A DNA stretch of 64,000 nt from Marinobacter sp. JH2 (GCF_004353225.1 NZ_CP037934.1:1736001-1800000); one strand, 5' to 3'. Positions 54,923-63,908 are shown, counted from the stretch's first letter. Translations and numbers: made by a program. Notes: generated from the sequence alone by a model not told the origin.

Positions 54923-55930
54923 ATGCTCAGGATCAACCGCGAAAACCTGAAATCCAGCCATCAGATGTTCTGGCTCCTCGTCGACTTTGCGATGCTGGGC
55001 CTGCTGATCGTCAACCTGGCGTTCATTATCTGGGATTCCATCTATAACTTCGTTGCCGTACAAAACCTGCTGAAAGACTACCTGCCAGCTGTGCAGAGTG
55101 CTTACCACCCTATTCACGAAAGGTTCATCTTCTACGACATGATTTTTGTGTCGATTTTCCTGAGTGAATTCGTCATCCGGTGGGGGTACTCCATTAAAGC
55201 GAAGATCTATGACCGCTGGTACTTCTACCCGTTCATTCACTGGTACGACCTTTTGGGTTGCATCCCGATCGGCAGCTTTCGTTTTCTGCGGGTGCTACGG
55301 ATTATTTCCATCGGCTATCGGCTGCAGCAATACAAGATCATTGATTTCACCAATACCCGCATCTACACGTTCTTTGCGTTTTATTTCGACGCGTTTATGG
55401 AAGAGCTCTCGGATCGGATCGTTATCAAGGTGCTTTCCGGCGTTCAGCATGAGATTCAGCAAGGCTCCCCGCTGTTTGACCGAATCCAGAACGACATTTT
55501 GTATCCCAGAAAAAGCATGCTCGCCGACTGGTTGTCGGACCGAGTTGCCCATGCAGCGGAGCAAGGCTATATGCCAAACCGAGGCGCATTGCGCGCCTAT
55601 CTGGAAGATCGGGTTGACCACGCATTAAAGCAAAACCTGGAACTGTCCCGGCTCAAGTACCTGCCGGTGGTCGGACCGACCATTCAGGACACTCTGGAAA
55701 ATGCCGTGGGGGATATCGTCGCCAATGTCATACACCAGATACTTGAAGATCTTGCATCGTCGTCAAATCACGCGTTTATTGAGGACATCGTCAACGCCCT
55801 ACTCCCCGACCCGAATGCAACAGCCGAAGAAGACAGCGATCAAGAGGCTTTGATTTCGTTGATTAATGAAATAATCGACGCGATAAAGGGGCAGGTTCGA
55901 GTGAAGCATTGGCGGAAGAACCTGCCTTAA
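54923..55930 (+). CDS. Voltage-sensor-like four-helix membrane protein, no pore
   Basis: A 335-residue protein whose first about 150 residues form four membrane helices: S1 near 15-42, S2 near 72-92, S3 near 108-120 (HWYDLLGCIPIG), and an S4-like helix with Arg every third or so position (FRFLRVLRIISIGYRLQQYK, about 121-140). This resembles the voltage-sensor domain of ion channels. No S5-pore-S6 with a selectivity filter follows; instead there is a soluble helical domain of about 190 residues ending in an acidic tail. Function unknown: it could be a voltage-sensing regulator or only a fold relative. Neighbours do not help. Confidence 0.6.
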   Translation: MLRINRENLKSSHQMFWLLVDFAMLGLLIVNLAFIIWDSIYNFVAVQNLLKDYLPAVQSAYHPIHERFIFYDMIFVSIFLSEFVIRWGYSIKAKIYDRWYFYPFIHWYDLLGCIPIGSFRFLRVLRIISIGYRLQQYKIIDFTNTRIYTFFAFYFDAFMEELSDRIVIKVLSGVQHEIQQGSPLFDRIQNDILYPRKSMLADWLSDRVAHAAEQGYMPNRGALRAYLEDRVDHALKQNLELSRLKYLPVVGPTIQDTLENAVGDIVANVIHQILEDLASSSNHAFIEDIVNALLPDPNATAEEDSDQEALISLINEIIDAIKGQVRVKHWRKNLP

Positions 55931-56041
55931 CCCATTGGCAACTGGCGCGGGGCGCATCCGATTCATTACAGCAATAAATTTTAGCGAACGAACCTATGTC
56001 ATAATGAGCTTATCCATTTTCGAAAAAAGAAGAGGCAAACA

Positions 56042-56884
56042 ATGAAACCATTAAAAAACACGTGGATTAAAACCTTAGCTCTCAGCGCTATCGTTACGAC
56101 CTGCTCAGTACAAGCAGGCATGCTGGAAGAAAGAATCGAAGAAGGTGATACCATACGCCTAGGCTTCGCAGCGGCGCCGCCTTGGGCCTACGCAGGGAAC
56201 GACGGTTCGCCTCAAGGTTTTGTTAACGGAATCGCTGTAGACGTGCTGGAACGCATGGGGCATACCAACATCGAGCCTGTGCTGACTGACTGGTCTAGCC
56301 TGATCCCAAGCTTAAAGGCCGGGCGAGTCGACTTGGTAACCGGCGGGATGTATGTGGTTAAGGCGCGCTGTGAAAATATGGATTTCTCAGATCCGATCGG
56401 CGCATTCGGCGACACCTTTCTGGTGCCCAAAGGCAACCCTAAGAACATTCAAACCTATCAGGACTTGATTGATCAGGACCTAACGATGGTTGCGCCCTCG
56501 GGCTACAACACCCTGAAAGATGCCAAGGATGCCGGGGTGCCCTCAAGCAACATCACCGAAGTGCCCGGGCCGACACAAGCCCTTGCCGCCCTGCGCACAG
56601 GGCGTGTCGATGCAGCTCCGACAAACGTGCTCGAAGCTAAGCACGCTGCCGACATGGACGACAGCTTTGAAATGACTGACCCCGAGCAATTTGTCGGCCG
56701 TGACAAGCAAGTGGTCGGGATCGGCTTCCGCCCGGAAGACAAGGCGTTTCGTCTTGCCTTCAACAAAGCCCTGAAAGAGTACTTGGGCTCGGATGAAATG
56801 ATGGCAACGGTGACACCGGACAACTACATCAAGGCATTCTTGCCAGGCGATTTGACCACCAAAGATGCCTGTAAAGCAAACTAA
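56042..56884 (+). CDS. ehuB: Ectoine/hydroxyectoine-binding protein EhuB
   Basis: EhuB is the periplasmic substrate-binding protein of the Ehu ABC importer for the compatible solutes ectoine and hydroxyectoine. The 280 residues have a signal peptide (about 1-25, ending VQA) and a family 3 solute-binding domain with the EhuB-like segments RLGFAAAPPWAY and GGMYVVKARCENMDFSDPIG. A ribosome-binding site (AAGAGG) precedes the ATG. Unlike usual ehuABCD operons, this gene is on the opposite strand to ehuCDA and converges with ehuA. Confidence 0.92.
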   Translation: MKPLKNTWIKTLALSAIVTTCSVQAGMLEERIEEGDTIRLGFAAAPPWAYAGNDGSPQGFVNGIAVDVLERMGHTNIEPVLTDWSSLIPSLKAGRVDLVTGGMYVVKARCENMDFSDPIGAFGDTFLVPKGNPKNIQTYQDLIDQDLTMVAPSGYNTLKDAKDAGVPSSNITEVPGPTQALAALRTGRVDAAPTNVLEAKHAADMDDSFEMTDPEQFVGRDKQVVGIGFRPEDKAFRLAFNKALKEYLGSDEMMATVTPDNYIKAFLPGDLTTKDACKAN

Positions 56885-56896
56885 TCCGACGATGGC

Positions 56897-57715
56897 TTAG
56901 TTTGACTCAAGGACCGCACTTAAGAACTGCTGAGTGCGGTCTTTCTGGGGAGTATCGAGAAGCACTTCTGGAGCCCCCTGTTCCTCAATCCGGCCACTGA
57001 AGAAGAAGCAAATACGGTCAGAAATATCCCGGGCAAAACCAATCTGATGCGTGACCATTAACATGGTCAGATTGTGCTGATCAACGAGGCCGCGAATAAC
57101 GCCGGTCACCTCACTGATGACTTCCGGATCCAACGCGGACGTAACCTCATCGAACAACATGACTTTCGGGCGCATCGCCAAAGCTCGCGCAATCGCAACA
57201 CGCTGCTGCTGACCACCTGAAAGCCTGGATGGATGCTGATCACGCTTATCCGCCATGCCAACCATCTCCAGAAGCTCCAGGGCGCGTTCCTCAGCCTCCT
57301 TTCTGGACATACCCAACACTTGCATCGGCCCCTCAATACAGTTCCCCAGCGCCGTCATGTGCGGGAACAAATTGAAGTGTTGGAAACACATACCGATCTT
57401 TGAACGAATTTTGCGTAAGTGAGCAGCATTGGCACGCACTAAACGACCGTTCTTTTCCATGTGCGTTAGAGGCTCTCCATCAACGTAGATCACCCCGCTG
57501 TCTATGGTTTCCAGCGTCATCAACATGCGCAGAACGGTGGTTTTACCCGAACCGGAAGGGCCAATGATAGTCACCATTTCACCTTCGGTGACATCAAGAT
57601 TCAGGCCATCAAGAACAGTCAGGTTGCCGTATTTCTTGGTGACGTTATGAAATCGCACCATGGGCACATTGTCGCCCTCGAGTTTCAGGGGGTATTGGCT
57701 CATGTCGTGCTTCAT
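56897..57715 (-). CDS. ehuA: Ectoine ABC transporter ATP-binding protein EhuA
   Basis: The ATPase of the Ehu importer. The ATG at 57715 (MKHDMSQYPLKLEGD) overlaps the ehuD stop as ATGA, giving 272 residues; upstream in-frame codons lie inside ehuD. Walker A GPSGSGKTT (about 56-64), signature LSGGQQQRVAIARALA and Walker B VMLFDEVTSALDPE are clear. Its 3' end contains a hairpin that may terminate the convergent ehuB. It ends the ehuCDA operon. Confidence 0.94.
   Translation of the reverse strand: MKHDMSQYPLKLEGDNVPMVRFHNVTKKYGNLTVLDGLNLDVTEGEMVTIIGPSGSGKTTVLRMLMTLETIDSGVIYVDGEPLTHMEKNGRLVRANAAHLRKIRSKIGMCFQHFNLFPHMTALGNCIEGPMQVLGMSRKEAEERALELLEMVGMADKRDQHPSRLSGGQQQRVAIARALAMRPKVMLFDEVTSALDPEVISEVTGVIRGLVDQHNLTMLMVTHQIGFARDISDRICFFFSGRIEEQGAPEVLLDTPQKDRTQQFLSAVLESN
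56912..56944 (+). terminator. Hairpin terminator for ehuB inside the ehuA 3' end
   Basis: A perfect 9-bp stem (GACCGCACT/AGTGCGGTC) with a 12-nt loop is followed by TTT on the plus strand, 28 nt after the ehuB stop. The sequence codes for the end of ehuA on the other strand. The T tract is short. Confidence 0.55.
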
Positions 57716-58383
57716 CTGGTCAGTCCCATTTTGCGGCGTAATACAGTCTCGAATCGGCGAATAAGCCAAGCAATTGGTAGTGATATCGCCAGGAAGATCA
57801 GCCCTACGATGGTGTAAGGCTCAAGATAACGGAAATTTTCTGCGCCGATAGAGTTGGCGGCATGCATCAGCTCCGCGACCCCGATCACTGACAGCATTGG
57901 TGTATCTTTGAAGATCCCGACAAGGTAATTCCCCATCCCGGCCAACGCCGGTGGCAAAGCCTGTGGAATGACGATTCGGCGATAGGTTTTGATCGTTGAA
58001 AGATTGATGGCCTTCGCCGCTTCCCATTGCCCTTTCGGAACATTCTCGATTCCGCCTCGGTATACCTCGGAAAGATAAGCTGCGTAATGTAACCCAATGG
58101 CAATAAGACCTGCGGTCCAGGGCGATAGGCGCAAACCAAACTGCGGCCCAACGTAAAAGATAAAGAAAATCTGCAGCAGCAACGGAGTTGAACGAACAAA
58201 CTCGACCAGCTCACGCACCACAAAGGTAACGGCTCGTGATGGAGTGCGCTGAGCCAACGCGAAGATTAAGCCGAGCAGAACTGCGACGATATACCCTCCG
58301 CCGGCCGCCAGCATGGTATTACCGGCCGCAGCTAATAAACGAGGTAATATTTCCCAGGTAAAATCCAGTTTCCAATCAAGCAT
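57712..58383 (-). CDS. ehuD: Ectoine ABC transporter permease EhuD
   Basis: One of two polar-amino-acid-type permeases of the Ehu importer. The 223 residues show five membrane segments and the ATPase-contacting EAA loop (GQWEAAKAINLSTIKTYRRI, about 124-143). It overlaps ehuA by four nt and lies three nt after ehuC. The C/D assignment follows the usual order and is not certain. Confidence 0.9.
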   Translation of the reverse strand: MLDWKLDFTWEILPRLLAAAGNTMLAAGGGYIVAVLLGLIFALAQRTPSRAVTFVVRELVEFVRSTPLLLQIFFIFYVGPQFGLRLSPWTAGLIAIGLHYAAYLSEVYRGGIENVPKGQWEAAKAINLSTIKTYRRIVIPQALPPALAGMGNYLVGIFKDTPMLSVIGVAELMHAANSIGAENFRYLEPYTIVGLIFLAISLPIAWLIRRFETVLRRKMGLTR

Positions 58384-58386
58384 GGT

Positions 58387-59052
58387 TTAAGCCCGCCCAA
58401 TTTTACGAGCCATAAACCGCTCGAGCCAACGCATGAGCGGCGTGACCATAAATCGTGCAAAGATATAGTAAATGATGAGTGCCGTGCCAAAAGCCTGAGC
58501 TGACAGATAGGTATTACTGTTGACCTGGCGAGTTTCAAACATCAGGTCCGCCACCGAGATCAGCGCCACCAACGCGGTCCCCTTCAATATCTCAATCATG
58601 AGATTGCCCCAAGGCGGCAGTATAGCCACCAACGCCTGCGGCAAGATGATCCGCTTCATGCGTTGTGCCGCTGACATGTTCAATGCCAGAGCAGCTTCCC
58701 ACTGCCCTTTAGGCACCGACTGTATGGCACCGCGTACCAGCTCTGCGCCGTAAGCACCATAACACAGCCCCACGGTCAGGAAGCCAACCGTAAACTTGTC
58801 CATGGTGACACCAAACAATGGCATCACAAAGTAAAACCAATACAACTGAACGAGAAGAGAGGTGCCTCTGAAAAGTTCAATATATACGACAGCGATGCCG
58901 CGCACCGCTTTTGACCGGGCCATCTTCATCAGGCCTGAAATAAGGGCAACCACAATCGCCACCACTACAGCCAGACCGAACTGGCCCAAGGTGACCAGCG
59001 CACCCTCGATAAATCGGTCGCTATAGGTTGTAAGGAATTCGAGATAAGACAT
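58387..59052 (-). CDS. ehuC: Ectoine ABC transporter permease EhuC
   Basis: The second Ehu permease, 221 residues with five membrane segments and the EAA loop (GQWEAALALNMSAAQRMKRI). First gene of ehuCDA. The Ehu system lets the cell recover ectoine as an osmoprotectant or nutrient, fitting a marine lifestyle. No ectoine biosynthesis or catabolism gene is in this window. Confidence 0.9.
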   Translation of the reverse strand: MSYLEFLTTYSDRFIEGALVTLGQFGLAVVVAIVVALISGLMKMARSKAVRGIAVVYIELFRGTSLLVQLYWFYFVMPLFGVTMDKFTVGFLTVGLCYGAYGAELVRGAIQSVPKGQWEAALALNMSAAQRMKRIILPQALVAILPPWGNLMIEILKGTALVALISVADLMFETRQVNSNTYLSAQAFGTALIIYYIFARFMVTPLMRWLERFMARKIGRA

Positions 59053-59362
59053 CTTTTATGTAGCCTTCAGACTCATTGCCAGGGGTTCAATTCGAGACAA
59101 CGAAGAAACTGAAGGGGGAAACCACCCCTTTACACAGCTAAATTCCATAGCGCTGTAAACATCCGCATCGCCAATTATGTTGGTTATTATTACACAAAGA
59201 GAGACGGACGTGCGGAACGGGCGCAACAACCATTCGTGCTGTAAGCTTTTCCAACCCAGCTTTCCGGGTTGAACGACGTACAAAATGAGGGAATTTCGAG
59301 TGATGATTGTATTGGGTTAGGCGTGCGGCAAACTCGTCGACACGCCTAACCGTGAGCTTCAA
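59053..59362. other. Intergenic region between ehuC and the CoA-transferase genes
   Basis: This 310-nt region should hold the ehuC promoter. It contains a perfect 11-bp inverted repeat at the right end and a smaller one (CAACCC, 8-nt loop, GGGTTG) at 59252-59271. Candidate -10 elements (TAATAAT-like on the minus strand near 59186) have no matching -35. No coding frame is convincing. Confidence 0.6.
59315..59351 (-). terminator. Inverted repeat after the CoA-transferase B gene, probable terminator
   Basis: Perfect 11-bp stem (GGTTAGGCGTG/CACGCCTAACC) with a 15-nt loop, starting 11 nt after the stop codon. No T run follows on either strand, so a factor-independent terminator is not certain. 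Confidence 0.5.
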
Positions 59363-60019
59363 CTATACCGCCATCTCTGGAACATCGTCAGGAATAATAA
59401 GCGGCCCGGCTGTCTTTTCCGCAATCTCTTCAACAGAAACGCCCGGTGCCCGCTCTTTCAATATAAAGGTACCGTTTTCAATTTCCAGGTAGGCCAAATC
59501 TGTCAGTACCCTTTTGATGCATCCGGCCCCCGTCAATGGAAGCTCGCACTTGCTCAACAGCTTGGACTCTCCGGTTTTCGAGGCGTGGGTCATGGTGACA
59601 ATGATGTTGTCTGCACCGGCAACCAAATCCATCGCACCACCCATTCCTTTGACCAACTTACCCGGTACCATCCAGGATGCGATATTGCCCTGCGCATCCA
59701 CTTCGAAAGCACCCAATACGGTCAAGTCAATGTGACCACCACGGATCATTGCAAAGGATTCTGCTGAATCGACAATTGATGCACCAACACGCGCGGTTAC
59801 GGTTTGCTTGCCGGCATTGATCATATCGGCATCAAGCTCTTCTTCGGTCGGAAATGCGCCCATCCCAAGCAGCCCATTCTCCGACTGCAGCATCACCGAT
59901 ATGTCGTCCGGTACATAGTTGGCCACCAAGGTTGGAATACCAATCCCCAGATTGACATAAAAACCATCTTTCAGTTCGCTGGCGACACGCTTTGCCATCT
60001 GCTCTCGTGATAAAGCCAT
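59363..60019 (-). CDS. 3-oxoacid CoA-transferase subunit B (DhcB/ScoB-like)
   Basis: The ATG at 60019 follows GGGGAGA and gives 218 residues (MALSREQMAKRVASELKDG). The catalytic Glu lies in the QSENGLLG motif (about residue 50). With subunit A it transfers CoA between acyl groups, most simply acetoacetate or succinyl donors; in Pseudomonas the closest known pair is DhcAB, used for dehydrocarnitine breakdown. Substrate cannot be read from sequence. Confidence 0.88.
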   Translation of the reverse strand: MALSREQMAKRVASELKDGFYVNLGIGIPTLVANYVPDDISVMLQSENGLLGMGAFPTEEELDADMINAGKQTVTARVGASIVDSAESFAMIRGGHIDLTVLGAFEVDAQGNIASWMVPGKLVKGMGGAMDLVAGADNIIVTMTHASKTGESKLLSKCELPLTGAGCIKRVLTDLAYLEIENGTFILKERAPGVSVEEIAEKTAGPLIIPDDVPEMAV

Positions 60020-60056
60020 GTGATTCTCCCCGGTTTGAATTAGTTGTTTTTGGCGA

Positions 60057-60755
60057 TCAGGCCCTGACGGTGCGCTGCTCGATACGCTTCTCAAATGTGC
60101 CGCAAATCAGGCGATCCACGTATATGCCTGGCGTATGAATCTCTGCCGGATCCAGCGTGCCCGCCTCGACGATTTCTTCCACTTCAACAACAGTGATCTT
60201 TCCGGCCGTGGCCATTAGCGGGTTGAAGTTCCTGGCCGTGTGTCGATAAATAACGTTGCCATAGGTGTCCGCTTTCCAGCCTTTAACGATGGCAATATCG
60301 CCGGTGATCGCCTGCTCCAAAACGTAGTTTCGGCCATCGAAATCACGCACTTCTTTGCCTTCGGCCACTTGCGTGCCATATCCGGTTGCGGTGTAAAAGG
60401 CAGGAATACCAGCACCACCAGCGCGCACACGCTCTGCGAGATTGCCTTGGGGAGTCAATTCAACCTTTAACTCGTCGTTTAATAGCTGCTGTTCGAACAG
60501 TTTGTTCTCACCCACGTAGGAAGCAATCATGCGGCTAATCTGGCGGTCTTCCAGCAATAAACCCAAGCCAAAACCATCCACGCCACAGTTATTGGACACC
60601 ACTGTCAGGTCGCGATTACCCCGGCGCTTGATCTCAGCGATCAGGTTTTCCGGGATACCACACAAACCAAAGCCACCGGCCAGAATGGTCATGCCATCTG
60701 CCAAGCCTTCCAAAGCCTCTTCGTACGAAGATACGCGCTTATCGAATCCAGCCAT
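60057..60755 (-). CDS. 3-oxoacid CoA-transferase subunit A (DhcA/ScoA-like)
   Basis: 232 residues starting [21 protein letters not shown], with the glycine-rich [10 protein letters not shown] motif (about 28-37) and [12 protein letters not shown] typical of the alpha subunit. It is the first gene of the two-gene operon; subunit B starts 37 nt later. A LysR regulator is divergent, 146 nt away, with an inverted repeat between. Confidence 0.88.
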   Translation of the reverse strand: MAGFDKRVSSYEEALEGLADGMTILAGGFGLCGIPENLIAEIKRRGNRDLTVVSNNCGVDGFGLGLLLEDRQISRMIASYVGENKLFEQQLLNDELKVELTPQGNLAERVRAGGAGIPAFYTATGYGTQVAEGKEVRDFDGRNYVLEQAITGDIAIVKGWKADTYGNVIYRHTARNFNPLMATAGKITVVEVEEIVEAGTLDPAEIHTPGIYVDRLICGTFEKRIEQRTVRA

Positions 60756-60822
60756 TTGAACCTCGTTATTTCTTGTTAATGAAAACCCATTATTACGAAC
60801 GAGGTTTATTTATTTAATCGAA

Positions 60823-60848
60823 TTTTTCGAAGTGATTATTTCGAAAAA
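60823..60848. promoter_or_regulatory. Probable LysR operator between the CoA-transferase and LysR genes
   Basis: A perfect 9-bp inverted repeat (TTTTTCGAA, 8-nt spacer, TTCGAAAAA) in an AT-rich stretch of the divergent region. The dyad with a T-N-A core is the style of LysR-type binding sites. Confidence 0.6.
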
Positions 60849-60901
60849 CAAAACAATAATACGATAGAATATTTCTTACACTCATCACAACGCCGAGCCT
60901 C

Positions 60902-61774
60902 ATGAACGTAAAACAACTCAGATCATTCCTTGCCGTTGCCGAAACCCTCAGTTTCGTCATCGCCAGTGAAAGACTGCACACGTCACAGTCTGCTTTGAGC
61001 ATGGCCATTAAAGGTCTTGAGGAAAGTTTGGGCGGGAAGGTGTTTGTGAGAACCACCCGATCGGTGCAGTTGACGCCAGAGGGGGAGTCACTAATGCCGT
61101 TGGCAAGGAAGCTTCTTGCTGACTGGGATTCGATTCACCACGAACTGCAGCAGCGGTTCTCTTTGGGAATTGGCAAGGTGAGTATTGCCGCGATGCCCTC
61201 CTTTGCCATCAACGTGCTACCGAGAGCCCTGAAGCAGTTTCGGGCTTTGCATCCGAAGATTTCAGTGCAAGTGCACGATGTCATTAATGAAGATGTTATC
61301 GATATGGTTCAGATCGGTGAGGTAGAGCTTGGAATTGGCTTCAAGCCCTACCCTGCTTCGCTGGCATTCGAGCCGCTGTTTATCGACCGGTTTGTGGCAA
61401 TTGTTCCTCCGGGGCTGAGTTTCGAAGGCGAAGCGCACGTGGAGTGGGAGGCACTTTTTCAACATCCCTTTATCTCACTGCAGAAACCGTCAGCGGTGCA
61501 GGCCTATCTTGAGGACAGTTTACGAGACAGGCATCTGGTTCTGAAAACAGAACTTGAAGCACACCAACTATCGACTGTGGGAAAGATGGTCGCCACCGGT
61601 TTGGGGGTTAGCGTTGTGCCAGCACTCTGTGCCCCCCAAATGGAAGCTCTGGGGGCGAAGGTTTTGAAACTGAAAGACGCTCTTATTGAACAACCAGTAG
61701 GGCTCATCTGGCATCGTGAGCGCGAGCGGTCCGCAGCCACTCATGCGCTTTACAATGTGCTTAAAACATCCTGA
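60902..61774 (+). CDS. LysR-family transcriptional regulator
   Basis: A 290-residue LysR regulator: N-terminal winged helix-turn-helix (KQLRSFLAVAETLSFVIASERLHTSQSALSMAIKGLEESLGG) and a C-terminal effector domain (about 90-285). Divergence from the CoA-transferase operon makes it the likely regulator of that operon; the effector is unknown. Its 3' end overlaps the convergent EamA gene by 25 nt. Confidence 0.93.
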   Translation: MNVKQLRSFLAVAETLSFVIASERLHTSQSALSMAIKGLEESLGGKVFVRTTRSVQLTPEGESLMPLARKLLADWDSIHHELQQRFSLGIGKVSIAAMPSFAINVLPRALKQFRALHPKISVQVHDVINEDVIDMVQIGEVELGIGFKPYPASLAFEPLFIDRFVAIVPPGLSFEGEAHVEWEALFQHPFISLQKPSAVQAYLEDSLRDRHLVLKTELEAHQLSTVGKMVATGLGVSVVPALCAPQMEALGAKVLKLKDALIEQPVGLIWHRERERSAATHALYNVLKTS

Positions 61775-62664
61775 TCAGACTGCTCACTCCCAGTAGCGTC
61801 CGATGTCCCCCCGACGCGCTGAGACACTAACGCCTGGGCTATACCGGAAAATACAATTAAAGCACTCCCGGCTAACTGCAATGTGCTCAAACTCTGCCCA
61901 AACAAAACCCACCCCAATCCAACCACCGTGATAGGCTCCAAATAAGCTAGGGTGCCGAATGTCGCAGCAGGAAGCGCCCTCAACGCCACAACCGCAAGCA
62001 TGATGGCCAAGAAACCGGGCACCACTCCGGCCGCCACCAACCAGCCCCACTGACTCGCATCCATGCTCTCGCCTTGCTGAAGCATTAAGGGCAGCATGCA
62101 CAGAGCTCCCGCCAACATCTGATAACCGCTCCGGGTCAACACATGCACTCGCTCATGGATCAATCGGTTGGTGAGGATAAATGCGGCGTAGCACACCATG
62201 GCACACAGCGCATAGAAAAGCCCCAGAACCTCTTCGCCCCGCCCTGACAGGTTAAAATTGAACTCCAACATCATGGCAAAACCAAAAAGAGCCACCACGA
62301 TTAAGGCTGCACTCATCCCGGAAAGGCGCTCACCCATAAAAAAGTGAGCCACGACAGATGCTGTCACGGGCGCCAAATACAGCAACATGATCGCGTTGGC
62401 CATACTGGTGTAACCCATCGCCATCACGTAAAAGACAACGAACCCCGCAAGAAAACCGCCGGTGATCAGCACCTTGAAGCCCGGCCAGGTAAAGATTCGG
62501 TCCTTCTGGCCGCTGACAAGCAGAAAGACCGCCATTAACAATGCACCTATGAACAGGCGATAGAAGGTTACAGTTTCTGCGCTAACGTCTGCGTAGACGG
62601 CAATGGCACCTATGGTGCCCATAAAAACGGCGGAGACCGCTGCTGCCAATATGTACAAACTCAT
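61750..62664 (-). CDS. EamA-family (DMT) membrane transporter
   Basis: The 304-residue protein has ten hydrophobic segments in two EamA repeats, the layout of drug/metabolite exporters. No substrate-specific motif is seen. It ends in a short hydrophilic tail that overlaps the lysR 3' end on the other strand. Confidence 0.9.
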   Translation of the reverse strand: MSLYILAAAVSAVFMGTIGAIAVYADVSAETVTFYRLFIGALLMAVFLLVSGQKDRIFTWPGFKVLITGGFLAGFVVFYVMAMGYTSMANAIMLLYLAPVTASVVAHFFMGERLSGMSAALIVVALFGFAMMLEFNFNLSGRGEEVLGLFYALCAMVCYAAFILTNRLIHERVHVLTRSGYQMLAGALCMLPLMLQQGESMDASQWGWLVAAGVVPGFLAIMLAVVALRALPAATFGTLAYLEPITVVGLGWVLFGQSLSTLQLAGSALIVFSGIAQALVSQRVGGTSDATGSEQSDQDVLSTL

Positions 62665-62697
62665 CGAATCAAATAGTCCAGAGTAAAGGCGTGCTTC
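62665..62697. other. Short spacer upstream of the EamA gene
   Basis: Contains the start region of the EamA gene at 62664; no strong ribosome-binding site or promoter was recognised. Together with the broken reading frame to its right, it makes up the 309-nt gap between the two EamA genes. Confidence 0.4.
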
Positions 62698-62973
62698 TTA
62701 TCTTGCTGATGTTTTAACTCGTCGATTCACAACCAGCTCAAGCGCAAGAATGTAGCGTTCAACTCTTTCATCGTCACTAGGCTCGCGAATCTCAATACTC
62801 TGCTTTCACAGCATGAAAAAGAGACTTAGCTCGGATTACGGCGGAGTCGCCGCGATAATACCGGGCACAGTTCTTCTGCTCAAGGCGAACGCTTTCAAGC
62901 CGCATCATTTGTACCGTATAGGCCAAGGCATTGCGACCTTGATCCAGCGGGTGTAACTAAAGTGCTTTAGCAT
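62698..62973 (-). pseudogene. Possible frameshifted small gene between the EamA genes
   Basis: The minus strand holds protein-like sequence in two frames. From an ATG at 62973 the reading starts MLKHFSYT; a different frame then runs open from 62956 to 62792 (with segments DQGRNALAYTVQMMRLESV and CARYYRGDSAVIRAKSLFHA), and the first frame resumes as SIEIREPSDDERVERYI to a TAA at 62698. Start and stop are in the same frame and 276 nt apart, so two compensating indels would give an intact protein of about 91 residues. I do not recognise the protein. Confidence 0.35.
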
Positions 62974-63825
62974 TCAGGTTTGGCTGAACTGGAGCATCAC
63001 CACGCCCAGCGCTACTAGACAGGCCGAAACAATGCGACGGCCACCGAAAGGTTCATTCAGATAACGGGCGCCAATCAAAGCGGCGATAATTACGCTGGTC
63101 TCCCGCAGCGCAGAAACATAGGTCATGGGTGACACGGACATCGCCCAGACCACCAAACCGTATGCGGTCATATATAGAACACCACTGGCCAGCCCCTGCC
63201 GCCAGTGGTCCCGGAAGAAACCGACAATCTGACCGCCCTGGCTCAGCCCCCCCCAAAGGAGAAGCAGCAAACCGTCCAGTACAAACATCCAGGCAATATA
63301 GGCCATGGTATCTGTCGACAGCCTAGCCCCCATGCCATCGACAATCGAATAGCAGGCAATCAATACGCCAATCGCCAATGCTACCAGCACCGACCGCCCG
63401 CTACCTTTGCCATCCGGTAGTCGGAACGCCAGCAAGGCAATGGCCAAGGACACCACACCAATACTCACAGCTCCAAGGGTACTCAGGCGCTCACCTGCAA
63501 CAAAAAATGCGCCCAGCGCCACCAGCGGCGGAGCCGATCCCCGGGCAATCGGATACACCAGTGACAAGTCCGCCAGCCGGTAGCCATAGGCCAGCAAAAG
63601 GTAATAAAACAGATGCACCAGCATCGATCCAAAAAGATAGGGCCAGCTCTCCGGGTTGGGAAAACCTAGATAGAGTGCGGGCAGCAGCATGACAATTGCC
63701 GCAATGCCATTAGTAATCGCCAGCCGGACAAACGGTGCCCCGCCACTCTTCACCAGCGTATTCCAACCAGCGTGCATCACCGCCGCAGCGAGCACCAGGC
63801 CGACGATCAAAGGATCCATTAGCAT
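62974..63825 (-). CDS. EamA-family (DMT) membrane transporter
   Basis: A 283-residue transporter with ten membrane segments and two EamA repeats, different in sequence from the other one. The start could be the first ATG (63825) or the third codon ATG (63819, MDPLIVGLVLAAAVMHAGWN). Substrate unknown. A terminator of the gene entering from the right lies just upstream. Confidence 0.9.
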   Translation of the reverse strand: MLMDPLIVGLVLAAAVMHAGWNTLVKSGGAPFVRLAITNGIAAIVMLLPALYLGFPNPESWPYLFGSMLVHLFYYLLLAYGYRLADLSLVYPIARGSAPPLVALGAFFVAGERLSTLGAVSIGVVSLAIALLAFRLPDGKGSGRSVLVALAIGVLIACYSIVDGMGARLSTDTMAYIAWMFVLDGLLLLLWGGLSQGGQIVGFFRDHWRQGLASGVLYMTAYGLVVWAMSVSPMTYVSALRETSVIIAALIGARYLNEPFGGRRIVSACLVALGVVMLQFSQT

Positions 63826-63835
63826 TCTCCAAAAA

Positions 63836-63867
63836 CAGCAAACCCGCGACAGATCAAGGTCGCGGGT
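63836..63867 (-). terminator. Rho-independent terminator of the gene at the right edge
   Basis: Stem of 9 bp (ACCCGCGAC/GTCGCGGGT, 8-nt loop); on the minus strand it is followed by TTTGCTGTTTTT. It lies about 42 nt after the stop of the truncated gene. Confidence 0.75.
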
Positions 63868-63908
63868 GCTGGTGGTGACTCAGTTTTCGCTTTAACACGG
63901 AGCTACGT

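Noticed and set aside
59252..59271. Inverted repeat CAACCC-8-GGGTTG
   Set aside because: Short stem without T tract and not next to a gene end; no clear role.
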